From Mycobacterium sp. UM_CSW (GTDB taxonomy: Bacteria; Actinomycetota; Actinomycetes; Mycobacteriales; Mycobacteriaceae), in NCBI RefSeq assembly GCF_000455205.1, contig NZ_AUWQ01000010.1, forward strand, positions 62,001 to 126,000: DNA of 64,000 bases, given 5' to 3'. The notes under the pieces are model-generated. The model did no database searches, was not told the origin of the DNA, and saw only the letters and a program-made list of their open reading frames with translations. Both the position numbers and the translations under genes were made by a program. Below are positions 27,047-34,444 of the stretch, piece after piece; the stretch's first letter is position 1, and each line of letters begins with the position of its first letter.

Positions 27047-28335
27047 GTGAAGCCGAGGGCCTGCGGCACCATGTAGAGCCCGAAGCCCATCACGACCAGG
27101 CACAGGGCCCACGCGATGTATTTGCGAGGACCGCGCATGCGCCACTCCTCGGGCAGCGCACGGGATTCCAGCGCCAGCAACAGGCCCAACACGATGGGCA
27201 GCAGCAGGGCATTCATCACCTCGACGTCGACGGCGAGGTTGACCAGGTCGACGCTGGCCAGCACGAGCGCGGCGCCGATCACGTGCGCCAGCCCGTACGT
27301 GATGTAGAACTTGGCGGTCGCCCGGTTGGGCCGCTGGTTGAGGGTGTGCTTCCAGCCGAACACCTCGGACAGTCCCCAGGCCCCGGCGAGGGACGCGACG
27401 ATCGCGGCGACCAGCGCCGCGCCGAGCATGCCCAGCCCGAACAGGACGGTGCCGCCGACGCGGCCCAGGTACGGCGTGAGCGCGTTGGCGATGTCGCCGA
27501 CGGTGTTCAGTGCGGCCTCGCCGCCATGGGCCCCGATCGTCGAGGCAACGGTGACCACCACCGAGATCATGATCAGCTGGGTCAGCACGGCGCCGGCGGC
27601 CGTGTCGTGGCGCGCCTGGCGGATCGTGGCCACCGACAGGTGCTTATCGACCACCGCGCCCTGCTGGTAGAACACCATCCAGGGCATGATCACGGCGCCG
27701 ACGTTGGCGGCGATCAGCAGCAGATACGACGAGTTGCCCAGCGGCATCGACTTCAGGCCCTCCACAAAGGCTTTGGGCTCGGGCCGCGACATCACCATGG
27801 CGACCAGGAACGCCAGTTCGGCCGAGCCGATGATGAGGCCGATGCGTTCCACGCGCCGGTAGCTGCCGGTCAGCGCCAAGGCCAGCAGCGCGGCGGTCGC
27901 GATCGGGATGCTCACCCAGCGCGAGACGCCGAACAGCTCTCCGACCCCGGCGACGCCGGCGAACTCGGTGAGCAACGCCCCGATCGCCGACGCGAACAGA
28001 GTGAACGCCGAAATCCACGCCCAGAAGCGGCCGAACCGTTCCCGGATCAGCGCGCCGTGCCCCTTCTTGGTGACGATGCCCAGCCGCACCGTCATTTCCT
28101 GAACGACATAGAGGATCGGCATCAAGATCAGCTGCGGCAGCACCATCCGATAGCCCCACTGGGCGCCGGATTGCGACGCGGTGATCAGCGACCCGGCGTC
28201 CGTGTCGGCCAGCATCACGACCAGCCCCGGGCCCCACACCGTCAGCAGTCCCCAGCGCAGCCAGCGACCGCGGCGCGAAGCCGGTTCGGGCGGCTGGTCC
28301 GACGCGTCGGCCACCGGTGTGGTTGTTTCGGTCAC
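27043..28335 (-). CDS. NRAMP-family divalent metal transporter (divergent subgroup)
   Basis: Metal importer-type protein of 430 residues with 10-11 predicted spans. The canonical TM1 motif DPGN is replaced by ADTDAGSLIT, and the TM6 metal-binding MPH by IMPWMVFYQQG. These variants are shared with NRAMP-related proteins for which magnesium or broader transport has been proposed, so the ion is uncertain. It starts at GTG 28335 with AAGGAG about 10 nt upstream. A 14/19 match to the iron box of IdeR/DtxR lies 42 bp upstream. The stop overlaps the convergent CDF stop. Confidence 0.88.
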   Translation of the reverse strand: MTETTTPVADASDQPPEPASRRGRWLRWGLLTVWGPGLVVMLADTDAGSLITASQSGAQWGYRMVLPQLILMPILYVVQEMTVRLGIVTKKGHGALIRERFGRFWAWISAFTLFASAIGALLTEFAGVAGVGELFGVSRWVSIPIATAALLALALTGSYRRVERIGLIIGSAELAFLVAMVMSRPEPKAFVEGLKSMPLGNSSYLLLIAANVGAVIMPWMVFYQQGAVVDKHLSVATIRQARHDTAAGAVLTQLIMISVVVTVASTIGAHGGEAALNTVGDIANALTPYLGRVGGTVLFGLGMLGAALVAAIVASLAGAWGLSEVFGWKHTLNQRPNRATAKFYITYGLAHVIGAALVLASVDLVNLAVDVEVMNALLLPIVLGLLLALESRALPEEWRMRGPRKYIAWALCLVVMGFGLYMVPQALGFT

Positions 28336-28376
28336 CCTCGGCTAGCTCCTTCGTGCGGCGGCAGCGACAGACCCAT

Positions 28377-28395
28377 CCAACTTAGCCTTACCTAA
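28377..28395 (-). promoter_or_regulatory. IdeR/DtxR-type iron-box-like operator
   Basis: The minus strand reads TTAGGTAAGGCTAAGTTGG, 14 of 19 positions identical to the IdeR consensus TTAGGTTAGGCTAACCTAA, with the left half nearly perfect. It lies between the divergent NRAMP and SDR genes. MntR, another DtxR-type protein, is an alternative binder. Confidence 0.6.
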
Positions 28396-28426
28396 CCAGC
28401 CGGTGTCAACGCTCCCGGTTTGCGGT

Positions 28427-28432
28427 TACCGT
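28427..28432 (+). promoter_or_regulatory. -10 element near the SDR start
   Basis: TACCGT ends 8 nt before the ATG at 28441. Spacing predicts a leaderless or nearly leaderless message. Confidence 0.45.
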
Positions 28433-28440
28433 TGCCCGCT

Positions 28441-29244
28441 ATGGGTGCATTGGACGGGCGCGTGGCGCTGATCACGGGAGCGGCAAGGGGACAGGGGCGC
28501 GCGCACGCCCTGGCACTGGCGGCCGAAGGCGCGGACATCGTCGCCGCCGATGCGCCCGGGCCGATGGTGGACCTGACCTACCCGCTCGGCACCGAGGACG
28601 ACCTGCGAGACACGGCCAAGCGAGTCGAAGAACTCGGCAAGCGTTGCCTGCCAATAACTCTCGACGTGCGCGACTCGGCGCAGGTCGACGCCGCGGTGCG
28701 GCAGACCGTGACAGACATGGGTGGCCTGCACATTGTGGTGGCGAACGCCGGCATCGTCAGCACCGGCCCCCTGGAGCAGGTGAGCGACCAGGTCTGGCAA
28801 CAGCTGCTCGACACCAACCTGACCGGTGTATTTCACACGCTGCGCGCGGCCATCCCGGTGATGCGACGCCAGCGCTTCGGCAGGATCGTGGTGACGTCCT
28901 CGATGGGAGGCAGGATGGGCATCCCCGAGTTGGCGGCATACAACGCCACCAAGTGGGGCATCATCGGCCTGGCCAAATCCGTCGCCCTCGAGGTCGCCAA
29001 AGAGGGTGTGACGGTGAACGTGGTGTGCCCGACGACAACCCAGACACCGATGGTTCAGCCCTCCGAAAGTGACGAGGTTCCGGACGATTTGGTGCGCCGG
29101 ATGATGAGGGCCAACCCGATACCTCAGCCGTGGCTGCAACCCGAGGACGTCAGCCGCGGGGTCGTGTACCTGGTCACCGATCCCGGAGTCATCACCGGCA
29201 GCGTCCTCGAGATCGGCCTCGGCGGCAGCGCGCGCATGCATTAG
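28441..29244 (+). CDS. Mycofactocin-coupled SDR-family oxidoreductase
   Basis: NAD-binding short-chain dehydrogenase of 267 residues with Rossmann motif TGAARGQGRAHA, catalytic Ser region TSSMGG and YNATK active site. Between beta-2 and alpha-3 it has the extra segment (about residues 37-68, DAPGPMVDLTYPLGTEDDL) that marks mycofactocin-associated SDRs, which hold NAD(H) tightly and pass electrons to mycofactocin. This implies dependence on an mft locus elsewhere. The start is ATG at 28441; an upstream in-frame start at 28420 would leave the -10 inside the gene. Substrate unknown, perhaps an alcohol. Confidence 0.9.
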   Translation: MGALDGRVALITGAARGQGRAHALALAAEGADIVAADAPGPMVDLTYPLGTEDDLRDTAKRVEELGKRCLPITLDVRDSAQVDAAVRQTVTDMGGLHIVVANAGIVSTGPLEQVSDQVWQQLLDTNLTGVFHTLRAAIPVMRRQRFGRIVVTSSMGGRMGIPELAAYNATKWGIIGLAKSVALEVAKEGVTVNVVCPTTTQTPMVQPSESDEVPDDLVRRMMRANPIPQPWLQPEDVSRGVVYLVTDPGVITGSVLEIGLGGSARMH

Positions 29245-29278
29245 TCCGATGGTGGCGACCTCCGGTCGGTTCGCCGTT

Positions 29279-29333
29279 TCTCAGCGCAACGAAACGCGTC
29301 GAGACAGCTGCGGCACCGCAGGTTGCGCCGAGA
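29279..29333. terminator. Nested inverted repeat between SDR and tRNA-Tyr
   Basis: TCTCAGCGCAAC (29279-29290) and GTTGCGCCGAGA (29322-29333) pair at 11 of 12 positions, and inside them CTGCGG/CCGCAG forms a second small hairpin. It lies between a plus-strand gene end and the 3' end of a minus-strand tRNA, so a bidirectional terminator is the simplest reading. Confidence 0.4.
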
Positions 29334-29430
29334 TCGCTGTTCTCCACTCCCGGTGCGCAGCAGCCTTCACCGGGATTGAGGGAACGTTGTGAACGTCGCC
29401 CCGGGCCGCGCAAGTAGGCCCTGACCTCAG

Positions 29431-29513
29431 TGGCAGGTACAGGATTCGAACCTGTGTAGGCGTAAGCCGACGGATTTACAGTCCGCTCCCATTGGCCGCT
29501 CGGGCAACCTGCC
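29431..29513 (-). tRNA. tyrT: tRNA-Tyr (GTA)
   Basis: Class II tRNA of 83 nt on the minus strand. The acceptor stem GGCAGGT pairs with ACCTGCC, the discriminator base is A, and CCA is not encoded. The anticodon GTA is complementary to 29477-29479, within loop CTGTAAA. The long variable arm after CCGTC is as expected for bacterial tRNA-Tyr, and the T-arm has GGTTCGAATCC. It lies upstream of and opposite to yajQ, as in M. tuberculosis. Confidence 0.97.
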
Positions 29514-29581
29514 GCCAGACAGGTTACAACGAACGGGTAGACAAGGCACAAACGGCTATCACGCGAGAAGGGACGGATCGA

Positions 29582-30073
29582 ATGGCGGACTCATCGTTCG
29601 ACATCGTCAGCAAGGTCGATCGGCAGGAGGTCGACAACGCGCTCAACCAGGCCGCCAAGGAGCTGGCCACCCGTTTCGACTTCCGCGGCACCGACACCAA
29701 GATCGAGTGGAAGGGTGACGAGGCCATCGAGCTGACGTCGTCCACCGAGGAGCGGGTCAAGGCCGCCGTCGACGTCTTCAAGGAGAAGCTGATCCGCCGC
29801 GACATCTCGATGAAGGCCTTCGACGCCGGCGAGCCGCAGGCCTCCGGCAAGACGTACAAGGTCAGCGGCACCCTCAAGCAGGGCATCAGCAGCGAGAACG
29901 CCAAGAAGATCACCAAGCTGATCCGCGACGAGGGCCCCAAGAACGTCAAGACGCAGATCCAGGGGGACGAGGTCCGCGTCAGCAGCAAGAAGCGCGACGA
30001 TCTGCAGGCCGTTATCGCGCTGCTCAAGCAGGCCGATCTGGACGTGGCGCTGCAGTTCGTCAACTATCGATAG
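29582..30073 (+). CDS. yajQ: YajQ-family nucleotide-binding protein
   Basis: Protein of 163 residues, identical in length to Rv0566c. Two ferredoxin-like (RRM-like) halves are expected. YajQ-family proteins bind nucleotides, and some bacterial members bind cyclic di-GMP and alter transcription-factor activity. Landmarks are [20 protein letters not shown] at the start, [12 protein letters not shown], and [20 protein letters not shown] near the end. The start is ATG at 29582 after a GAAGGGACGG region; the frame upstream runs into the tRNA. A strong hairpin follows its stop. Confidence 0.95.
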   Translation: MADSSFDIVSKVDRQEVDNALNQAAKELATRFDFRGTDTKIEWKGDEAIELTSSTEERVKAAVDVFKEKLIRRDISMKAFDAGEPQASGKTYKVSGTLKQGISSENAKKITKLIRDEGPKNVKTQIQGDEVRVSSKKRDDLQAVIALLKQADLDVALQFVNYR

Positions 30074-30094
30074 GTATGGACACCCCCGTCCGAT

Positions 30095-30156
30095 CCGCGA
30101 GCCCAACGCCACTGCGAAATTTCGCGCCCTTTCTCGCAGTGTCGTTCGGCTCGCGG
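30095..30156. terminator. 23-bp imperfect inverted repeat, terminator/REP-like hairpin (copy 2)
   Basis: Arms 30095-30117 (CCGCGAGCCCAACGCCAC...) and 30134-30156 pair at 21 of 23 positions around a 16-nt loop (AATTTCGCGCCCTTTC). Arm length, loop length and the starting CGCGAGC and loop ATTTCGC match the hairpin at 21953-22014. It follows yajQ. Confidence 0.7.
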
Positions 30157-30179
30157 TGGTTGTCGAAGCGAGGTCCACG

Positions 30180-31667
30180 ATGACGGTGACTCCGCAGCAG
30201 GTGGACCAGTTCGACGTCATCATCGTCGGCGCGGGGATCTCGGGCATCGACGCGGCCTACCGGATCACCGAGCGCAACCCGGGCGTTAGGTACACCATCC
30301 TGGAGCGGCGCGCGCAGATCGGCGGCACCTGGGACTTGTTCCGCTACCCCGGCGTTCGCTCCGACAGCAGCATGTTCACGCTGGCGTTTCCGTTCGAGCC
30401 GTGGAACCGGAAAGAGGGGATCGCCGACGGCGGCCACATCCGCGAGTATCTGAGCGCCACCGCGCGCAAGTACGGCATCGACCGCCACATCCGCTTCAAC
30501 AGCCGTGTCCGCGCGGCGGATTGGGACTCGTCCACCGACACGTGGACGGTGACCGTCGAACAGGACGGGGCGAGTAGGACTTTGCGGGGGCGGTTCGTGT
30601 TCTTCGCCAGCGGCTACTACAACTACGACGAGGGCTACATGCCCGAGTTCCCCGGCATTGAGCACTTTGGTGGCACCGTCGCGCATCCCCAGCGCTGGCC
30701 CGAGGATTTGGACTACACCGGCAAGAAGGTCGTCGTCATCGGCAGCGGGGCGACCGCCGTCACGCTGATCCCGTCGATGGCCGAACGCGCAGGAAAAGTG
30801 ACCATGCTGCAGCGATCGCCGACGTATCTGGTCTCGGCGTCCAAGTACGGCAAGGTCGCCCCGCTCGCTCGTAAGCTGTTGCCGCGCGGGGCTTCCCACC
30901 TGCTGCTCCGGACGCACACCGCGCTGATGGAGGCGGTGTTCGTTTTATTGTCCGGCAAGGCGCCGGGTTTCGTGAAGTGGCTGCTGCGGCGCAGGGCGAT
31001 GAGCAAGCTGCCCGACGGCTATGCGGTCGACGTTCATTTCAAGCCCCGGTACAACCCGTGGGACCAGCGGATGTGTCTGATTCCCGACGCCGATTTCTTC
31101 AACGCGATCAAAGCCGGCCGCGCCGAGGTGGTCACCGACCGCATCGACCACTTCGATGCCACCGGGATCGCGCTCGAATCCGGTGCACACCTCGACGCCG
31201 ACATCATCGTCACGGCGACCGGCCTGCAACTGCAGGCGCTGGGCGGGGCCGCCATCAGCCTCGACGGCGAACCGGTCGATCACCGCGACCGCTTCGTGTA
31301 TAAGGCGCACATGCTGGAAGACGTGCCGAACCTGTTCTGGTGTGTGGGTTACACCAAGGCGTCGTGGACGCTGCGCGCCGACATTACCGCCCGGGCGACG
31401 GCAAAGTTGATGGCGCACATGGCTTCCCACGGCTACACGCACGCCTACCCACACCGGGGCAACGAGCCGATGGACGTCAAGCCGTCCTGGGACATCAAGG
31501 CCAACTACGTGAAGCGGTCCGGCCACGCGCTGCCCAAATCGGGCACCCGTCGGCCGTGGAACGTGCGGCAGAACTACTTCGCCGACGCCCTCGACTACCG
31601 CTTCGACCGCATCGAGGAGTCGATGGTGTTCGGCCGCGCGTCCGACCGGGCGTCGCTCGCGGGGTGA
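30180..31667 (+). CDS. FAD-dependent Baeyer-Villiger-type monooxygenase (Rv0565c homologue)
   Basis: Flavoprotein of 495 residues that uses FAD and NADPH to insert oxygen into ketones or oxidise heteroatoms. The FAD-binding Rossmann motif VGAGISGIDAAYR is at the N-terminus. The Baeyer-Villiger fingerprint FxGxxxHxxxWP is matched exactly by FGGTVAHPQRWP, and a second Rossmann motif VVIGSGATAVTLIP follows for NADPH. The start is ATG at 30180. The substrate is unknown; related mycobacterial enzymes such as EthA and MymA activate thioamide drugs. Its last 73 bp lie antisense to the end of the convergent protease gene. Confidence 0.92.
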   Translation: MTVTPQQVDQFDVIIVGAGISGIDAAYRITERNPGVRYTILERRAQIGGTWDLFRYPGVRSDSSMFTLAFPFEPWNRKEGIADGGHIREYLSATARKYGIDRHIRFNSRVRAADWDSSTDTWTVTVEQDGASRTLRGRFVFFASGYYNYDEGYMPEFPGIEHFGGTVAHPQRWPEDLDYTGKKVVVIGSGATAVTLIPSMAERAGKVTMLQRSPTYLVSASKYGKVAPLARKLLPRGASHLLLRTHTALMEAVFVLLSGKAPGFVKWLLRRRAMSKLPDGYAVDVHFKPRYNPWDQRMCLIPDADFFNAIKAGRAEVVTDRIDHFDATGIALESGAHLDADIIVTATGLQLQALGGAAISLDGEPVDHRDRFVYKAHMLEDVPNLFWCVGYTKASWTLRADITARATAKLMAHMASHGYTHAYPHRGNEPMDVKPSWDIKANYVKRSGHALPKSGTRRPWNVRQNYFADALDYRFDRIEESMVFGRASDRASLAG

Positions 31668-33037
31668 ATTCGCGTCCCGCAATTGGGGCAGAACGTTTCG
31701 GCGGGGTGGTGTTCGGCCCCGCAGCTCGAGCAGAAGTGCGGTTCGGTCTCCGTCGGCGGTTCCGGGGGCTTGCGCGTAAACGGCCGGAAAGCCGAGATCC
31801 TGACCGGGGATAGCAGCGGCCGGCGCCCCCGAACCACCAGGAGTGTGAATCCCGCGCCCGCGGCAAGCACCAGCGCGACGCCACCGACGATGTACCACAA
31901 CAGGTTTGCGCCGCTGAGCACCGAGAAGTCACCGTGCTGCTGGCGCAGGTTGGCCGCGCTGGTGCGGAGATCAGCCAGCCCGGGATAGTCGGGTGACATC
32001 GACAGCGTCTGGTCGAAGTCGTCGATCGCCTCGGTGTATTGGCCCGCGTAATAATGCTTGAGGCCCTTGCGGTAGTACGCGTCGGCGGGGCCCAACGTCG
32101 CCTTGACGCCCTTGCTCGCCATTATCGCGGCGAGGCCGTCGGCGGGCGCGATGAAGTTGAACGCCTGCGGTTCGCCGACGGGGGCGAAGCTGTTGATGCC
32201 GATCACCTTGCCGTTGAGGTCGACGGTCGGGCCACCGCTCATGCCCTCCGAGACCGCGGCATCGATCTCATACTCGGCGGCCGAACCCATGGTCGACTTC
32301 TTGCTGACCTTGCCGCTCTTGTTCGTCGGGTCCAGCGAGGGACCGGTGATGTTCTCGGTGCTCTGCGAAAACCCCACCGCCAGAACCGATGTGCCGATGC
32401 TGACGTCGGCGTCGGTCGCGAGCTCGGATGACGGCAGGTTGTGCTTGTCCACCTTGAGCAGGGCCACGTCGCCCTTGCCGAGCGGCCGGAAATCCACGAC
32501 GCTGGCCGCGAGCTTGCCGGCGAGCTTGGTTCCGGTGCCGTACGACAGCGCCAGGCTGATTTCGGGACCCCGGTCGGGGGTCTCCCCTTCCACCCGCGCG
32601 TTCTTGCGCAGCCAGTCCAGGGTCGTGGCGGGATCCCGCGATTCGGGCGCGTCGGGGAACTGGGTGATGTATTCCTTGGCCGCGCGCTTGAGGATCAGCA
32701 GCTTGGCGCTCTCGGAATCGACGCAGTGTCCGGCCGTGGCCACCCAGCCGTCGGGGTTGACGACGAAACCGGTGCAGCTCCAGGTCGCGATGAACGGCAT
32801 GGTGGTACCGGGGCCGAACTGAGACAGGATCTGGCCGTCGGGCAGCCGGACCGCGCCGTAGCTCTGGCCGGCGAGGTACATCACCGCCGGCCGGATCATG
32901 GCTGCCGCCCGTTCCTCGGGGTTGACGTGCGGACGGCCGTCGTCCGCGGCCGCGATGCCGGGCGAGCCGACCAACGCCCCAAGAACGGCCGCCGACAGCA
33001 ATGCGGACACGCGGCCGCAACGGGCGCGTCCGGACAT
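31595..33037 (-). CDS. Membrane-anchored trypsin-like serine protease with C-terminal zinc ribbon
   Basis: Protein of 480 residues from ATG 33037 (GAGGAGG upstream). Order: signal peptide (about 1-30), trypsin-like domain with triad His in VATAGHC, Asp in KGDVALLKVD and Ser in EGMSGGPT, a TPR-like helical pair (YRKGLKHYYAGQYTEAIDDF), one transmembrane helix (LLWYIVGGVALVLAAGAGF), and a cytoplasmic zinc ribbon (CSSCGAEHHPAETFCPNCG). The layout resembles a DegP/HtrA-like envelope protease but with no PDZ domain and with an intracellular zinc module that could signal. The last 73 bp overlap the monooxygenase gene antisense. Confidence 0.87.
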   Translation of the reverse strand: MSGRARCGRVSALLSAAVLGALVGSPGIAAADDGRPHVNPEERAAAMIRPAVMYLAGQSYGAVRLPDGQILSQFGPGTTMPFIATWSCTGFVVNPDGWVATAGHCVDSESAKLLILKRAAKEYITQFPDAPESRDPATTLDWLRKNARVEGETPDRGPEISLALSYGTGTKLAGKLAASVVDFRPLGKGDVALLKVDKHNLPSSELATDADVSIGTSVLAVGFSQSTENITGPSLDPTNKSGKVSKKSTMGSAAEYEIDAAVSEGMSGGPTVDLNGKVIGINSFAPVGEPQAFNFIAPADGLAAIMASKGVKATLGPADAYYRKGLKHYYAGQYTEAIDDFDQTLSMSPDYPGLADLRTSAANLRQQHGDFSVLSGANLLWYIVGGVALVLAAGAGFTLLVVRGRRPLLSPVRISAFRPFTRKPPEPPTETEPHFCSSCGAEHHPAETFCPNCGTRIHPASDARSDARPNTIDSSMRSKR

Positions 33038-33183
33038 GCATCCTCCTCGTATGAACCTGTCCCTTGACGATCGGGCACGCCGGGCGGCGGAGGTAGGGGC
33101 GGAAGTCCTCTGCCGTCGGGTCCTTGGTTCCGAGAAACGCACAGTTGGTGAACTGCTTCTAAATCTCCGATGGCGGCAATACT

Positions 33184-34212
33184 GTGATCGCCATGGCTAT
33201 GCGTGAACCGAACGTTGTCGTTCTCGGTGGCGGATCATGGGGAACCACCGTCGCGTCGATCTGCGCGCGCCGCGGGCCGACGCTGCAATGGGTGCGTTCG
33301 GAGGAAACCGCCAACGACATCAACGACAACCATCGCAACACGCGCTACCTCGGCGAGGGTGTCGAACTGAGCTCGACGCTGCGCGCCACCAGCGATTTTG
33401 CCGAGGCCGCCAGCTGCGCCGACGTCGTCGTCATGGGCGTGCCGTCGCATGGCTTCCGCGGGGTCCTCACCGAACTGGCCAAGGAGCTGCGGCCCTGGGT
33501 GCCGGTCGTCTCGCTGGTCAAGGGGCTCGAGCAGGGCACCAACATGCGGATGTCGCAGATCATCGAGGAGGTGCTGCCCGGCCACCCGGCGGGCATCCTG
33601 GCCGGGCCGAACATCGCGCGCGAGGTGGGCGAGGGCTACGCCGCCGCGGCGGTGCTGGCGATGCCCGACCAACACCTGGCGACCCGGCTGTCGGGCCTGT
33701 TCCGCACCCGGCGGTTCCGCGTGTACACCACCGACGACGTCATCGGCGTCGAGTTGGCCGGCGCGCTGAAGAACGTCTACGCCATCGCCGTCGGGATGGG
33801 CTATTCGCTGGGGATCGGGGAGAACACCCGCGCGCTGGTGATCGCGCGTGCGCTGCGCGAGATGACGAAGCTCGGGGTGGCTATGGGTGGCAATCCCGAC
33901 ACCTTCCCCGGGCTGGCGGGGCTCGGTGACCTGATCGTGACCTGCACGAGCCAGCGCAGCCGCAATCGCCACGTTGGCGAACAGCTCGGCGCCGGCAAGC
34001 CGATCGACGAGATCATCGCCTCGATGAACCAGGTCGCCGAGGGCGTCAAGGCCGCCAGCGTGATCACCGAGTTCGCCAATGAGTTTGGCCTGAACATGCC
34101 CATCGCCCGCGAGGTCGACGCGGTGATCAACCACGGCTCGACCGTCGAGCAGGCCTACCGCGGCCTGATGGTCGAGGTTCCGGGGCACGAAGTCCACGGG
34201 TCGGGCTTCTGA
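33184..34212 (+). CDS. gpsA: Glycerol-3-phosphate dehydrogenase [NAD(P)+]
   Basis: Reduces dihydroxyacetone phosphate to sn-glycerol-3-phosphate for phospholipid synthesis (Rv0564c/gpdA1 orthologue). It has 342 residues with N-terminal GGGSWGTTVASICARRG NAD-binding motif, GPNIAREVGEGY, catalytic lysine in GALKNVYAIAVGMGYSLG and the C-terminal DAVINHGSTVEQAYRGL. GTG at 33184 opens the frame, and ATG at 33193 or 33199 could also be the start; no clear ribosome-binding site distinguishes them. It is divergent from the protease and alone in its transcript before the SulP leader. Confidence 0.95.
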   Translation: MIAMAMREPNVVVLGGGSWGTTVASICARRGPTLQWVRSEETANDINDNHRNTRYLGEGVELSSTLRATSDFAEAASCADVVVMGVPSHGFRGVLTELAKELRPWVPVVSLVKGLEQGTNMRMSQIIEEVLPGHPAGILAGPNIAREVGEGYAAAAVLAMPDQHLATRLSGLFRTRRFRVYTTDDVIGVELAGALKNVYAIAVGMGYSLGIGENTRALVIARALREMTKLGVAMGGNPDTFPGLAGLGDLIVTCTSQRSRNRHVGEQLGAGKPIDEIIASMNQVAEGVKAASVITEFANEFGLNMPIAREVDAVINHGSTVEQAYRGLMVEVPGHEVHGSGF

Positions 34213-34274
34213 TTCGTCAACCAAACAGCTCGTAACGAAATTATTTGCATTCCATATGCGCCCGCGCGGTCGGC

Positions 34275-34416
34275 TTGACCCGCGCTTCGTCGCGCCAATA
34301 CCGTCGAACGAGGCAGCCAGGCCCTGACGGCCGGATCGCGCAGTTGTAATCGCCTGTGCGCCAACAAGCTACGCCGTCGTAGCCAAGTGCAATTACGGGG
34401 CTCGGAACATTCCCCG
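34275..34416 (+). promoter_or_regulatory. SulP promoter and structured 5' leader
   Basis: TTGACC (34275-34280), 18-bp spacer and TACCGT (34299-34304) predict transcription from about 34311, leaving a leader of about 130 nt. It can fold GCTACG/CGTAGC (34368-34383, CCGT loop) and CGGGG/CCCCG (34396-34416), and GTAAT/ATTAC further encloses the first hairpin. No known riboswitch class was recognised. Confidence 0.4.
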
Positions 34417-34444
34417 CTTACACCCAACGAGTGGAAAGCGACCG

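Noticed and set aside
29192-29551. Minus-strand open frame of 119 residues across the tRNA
   Set aside because: It runs through tRNA-Tyr and the intergenic hairpin; no family features.
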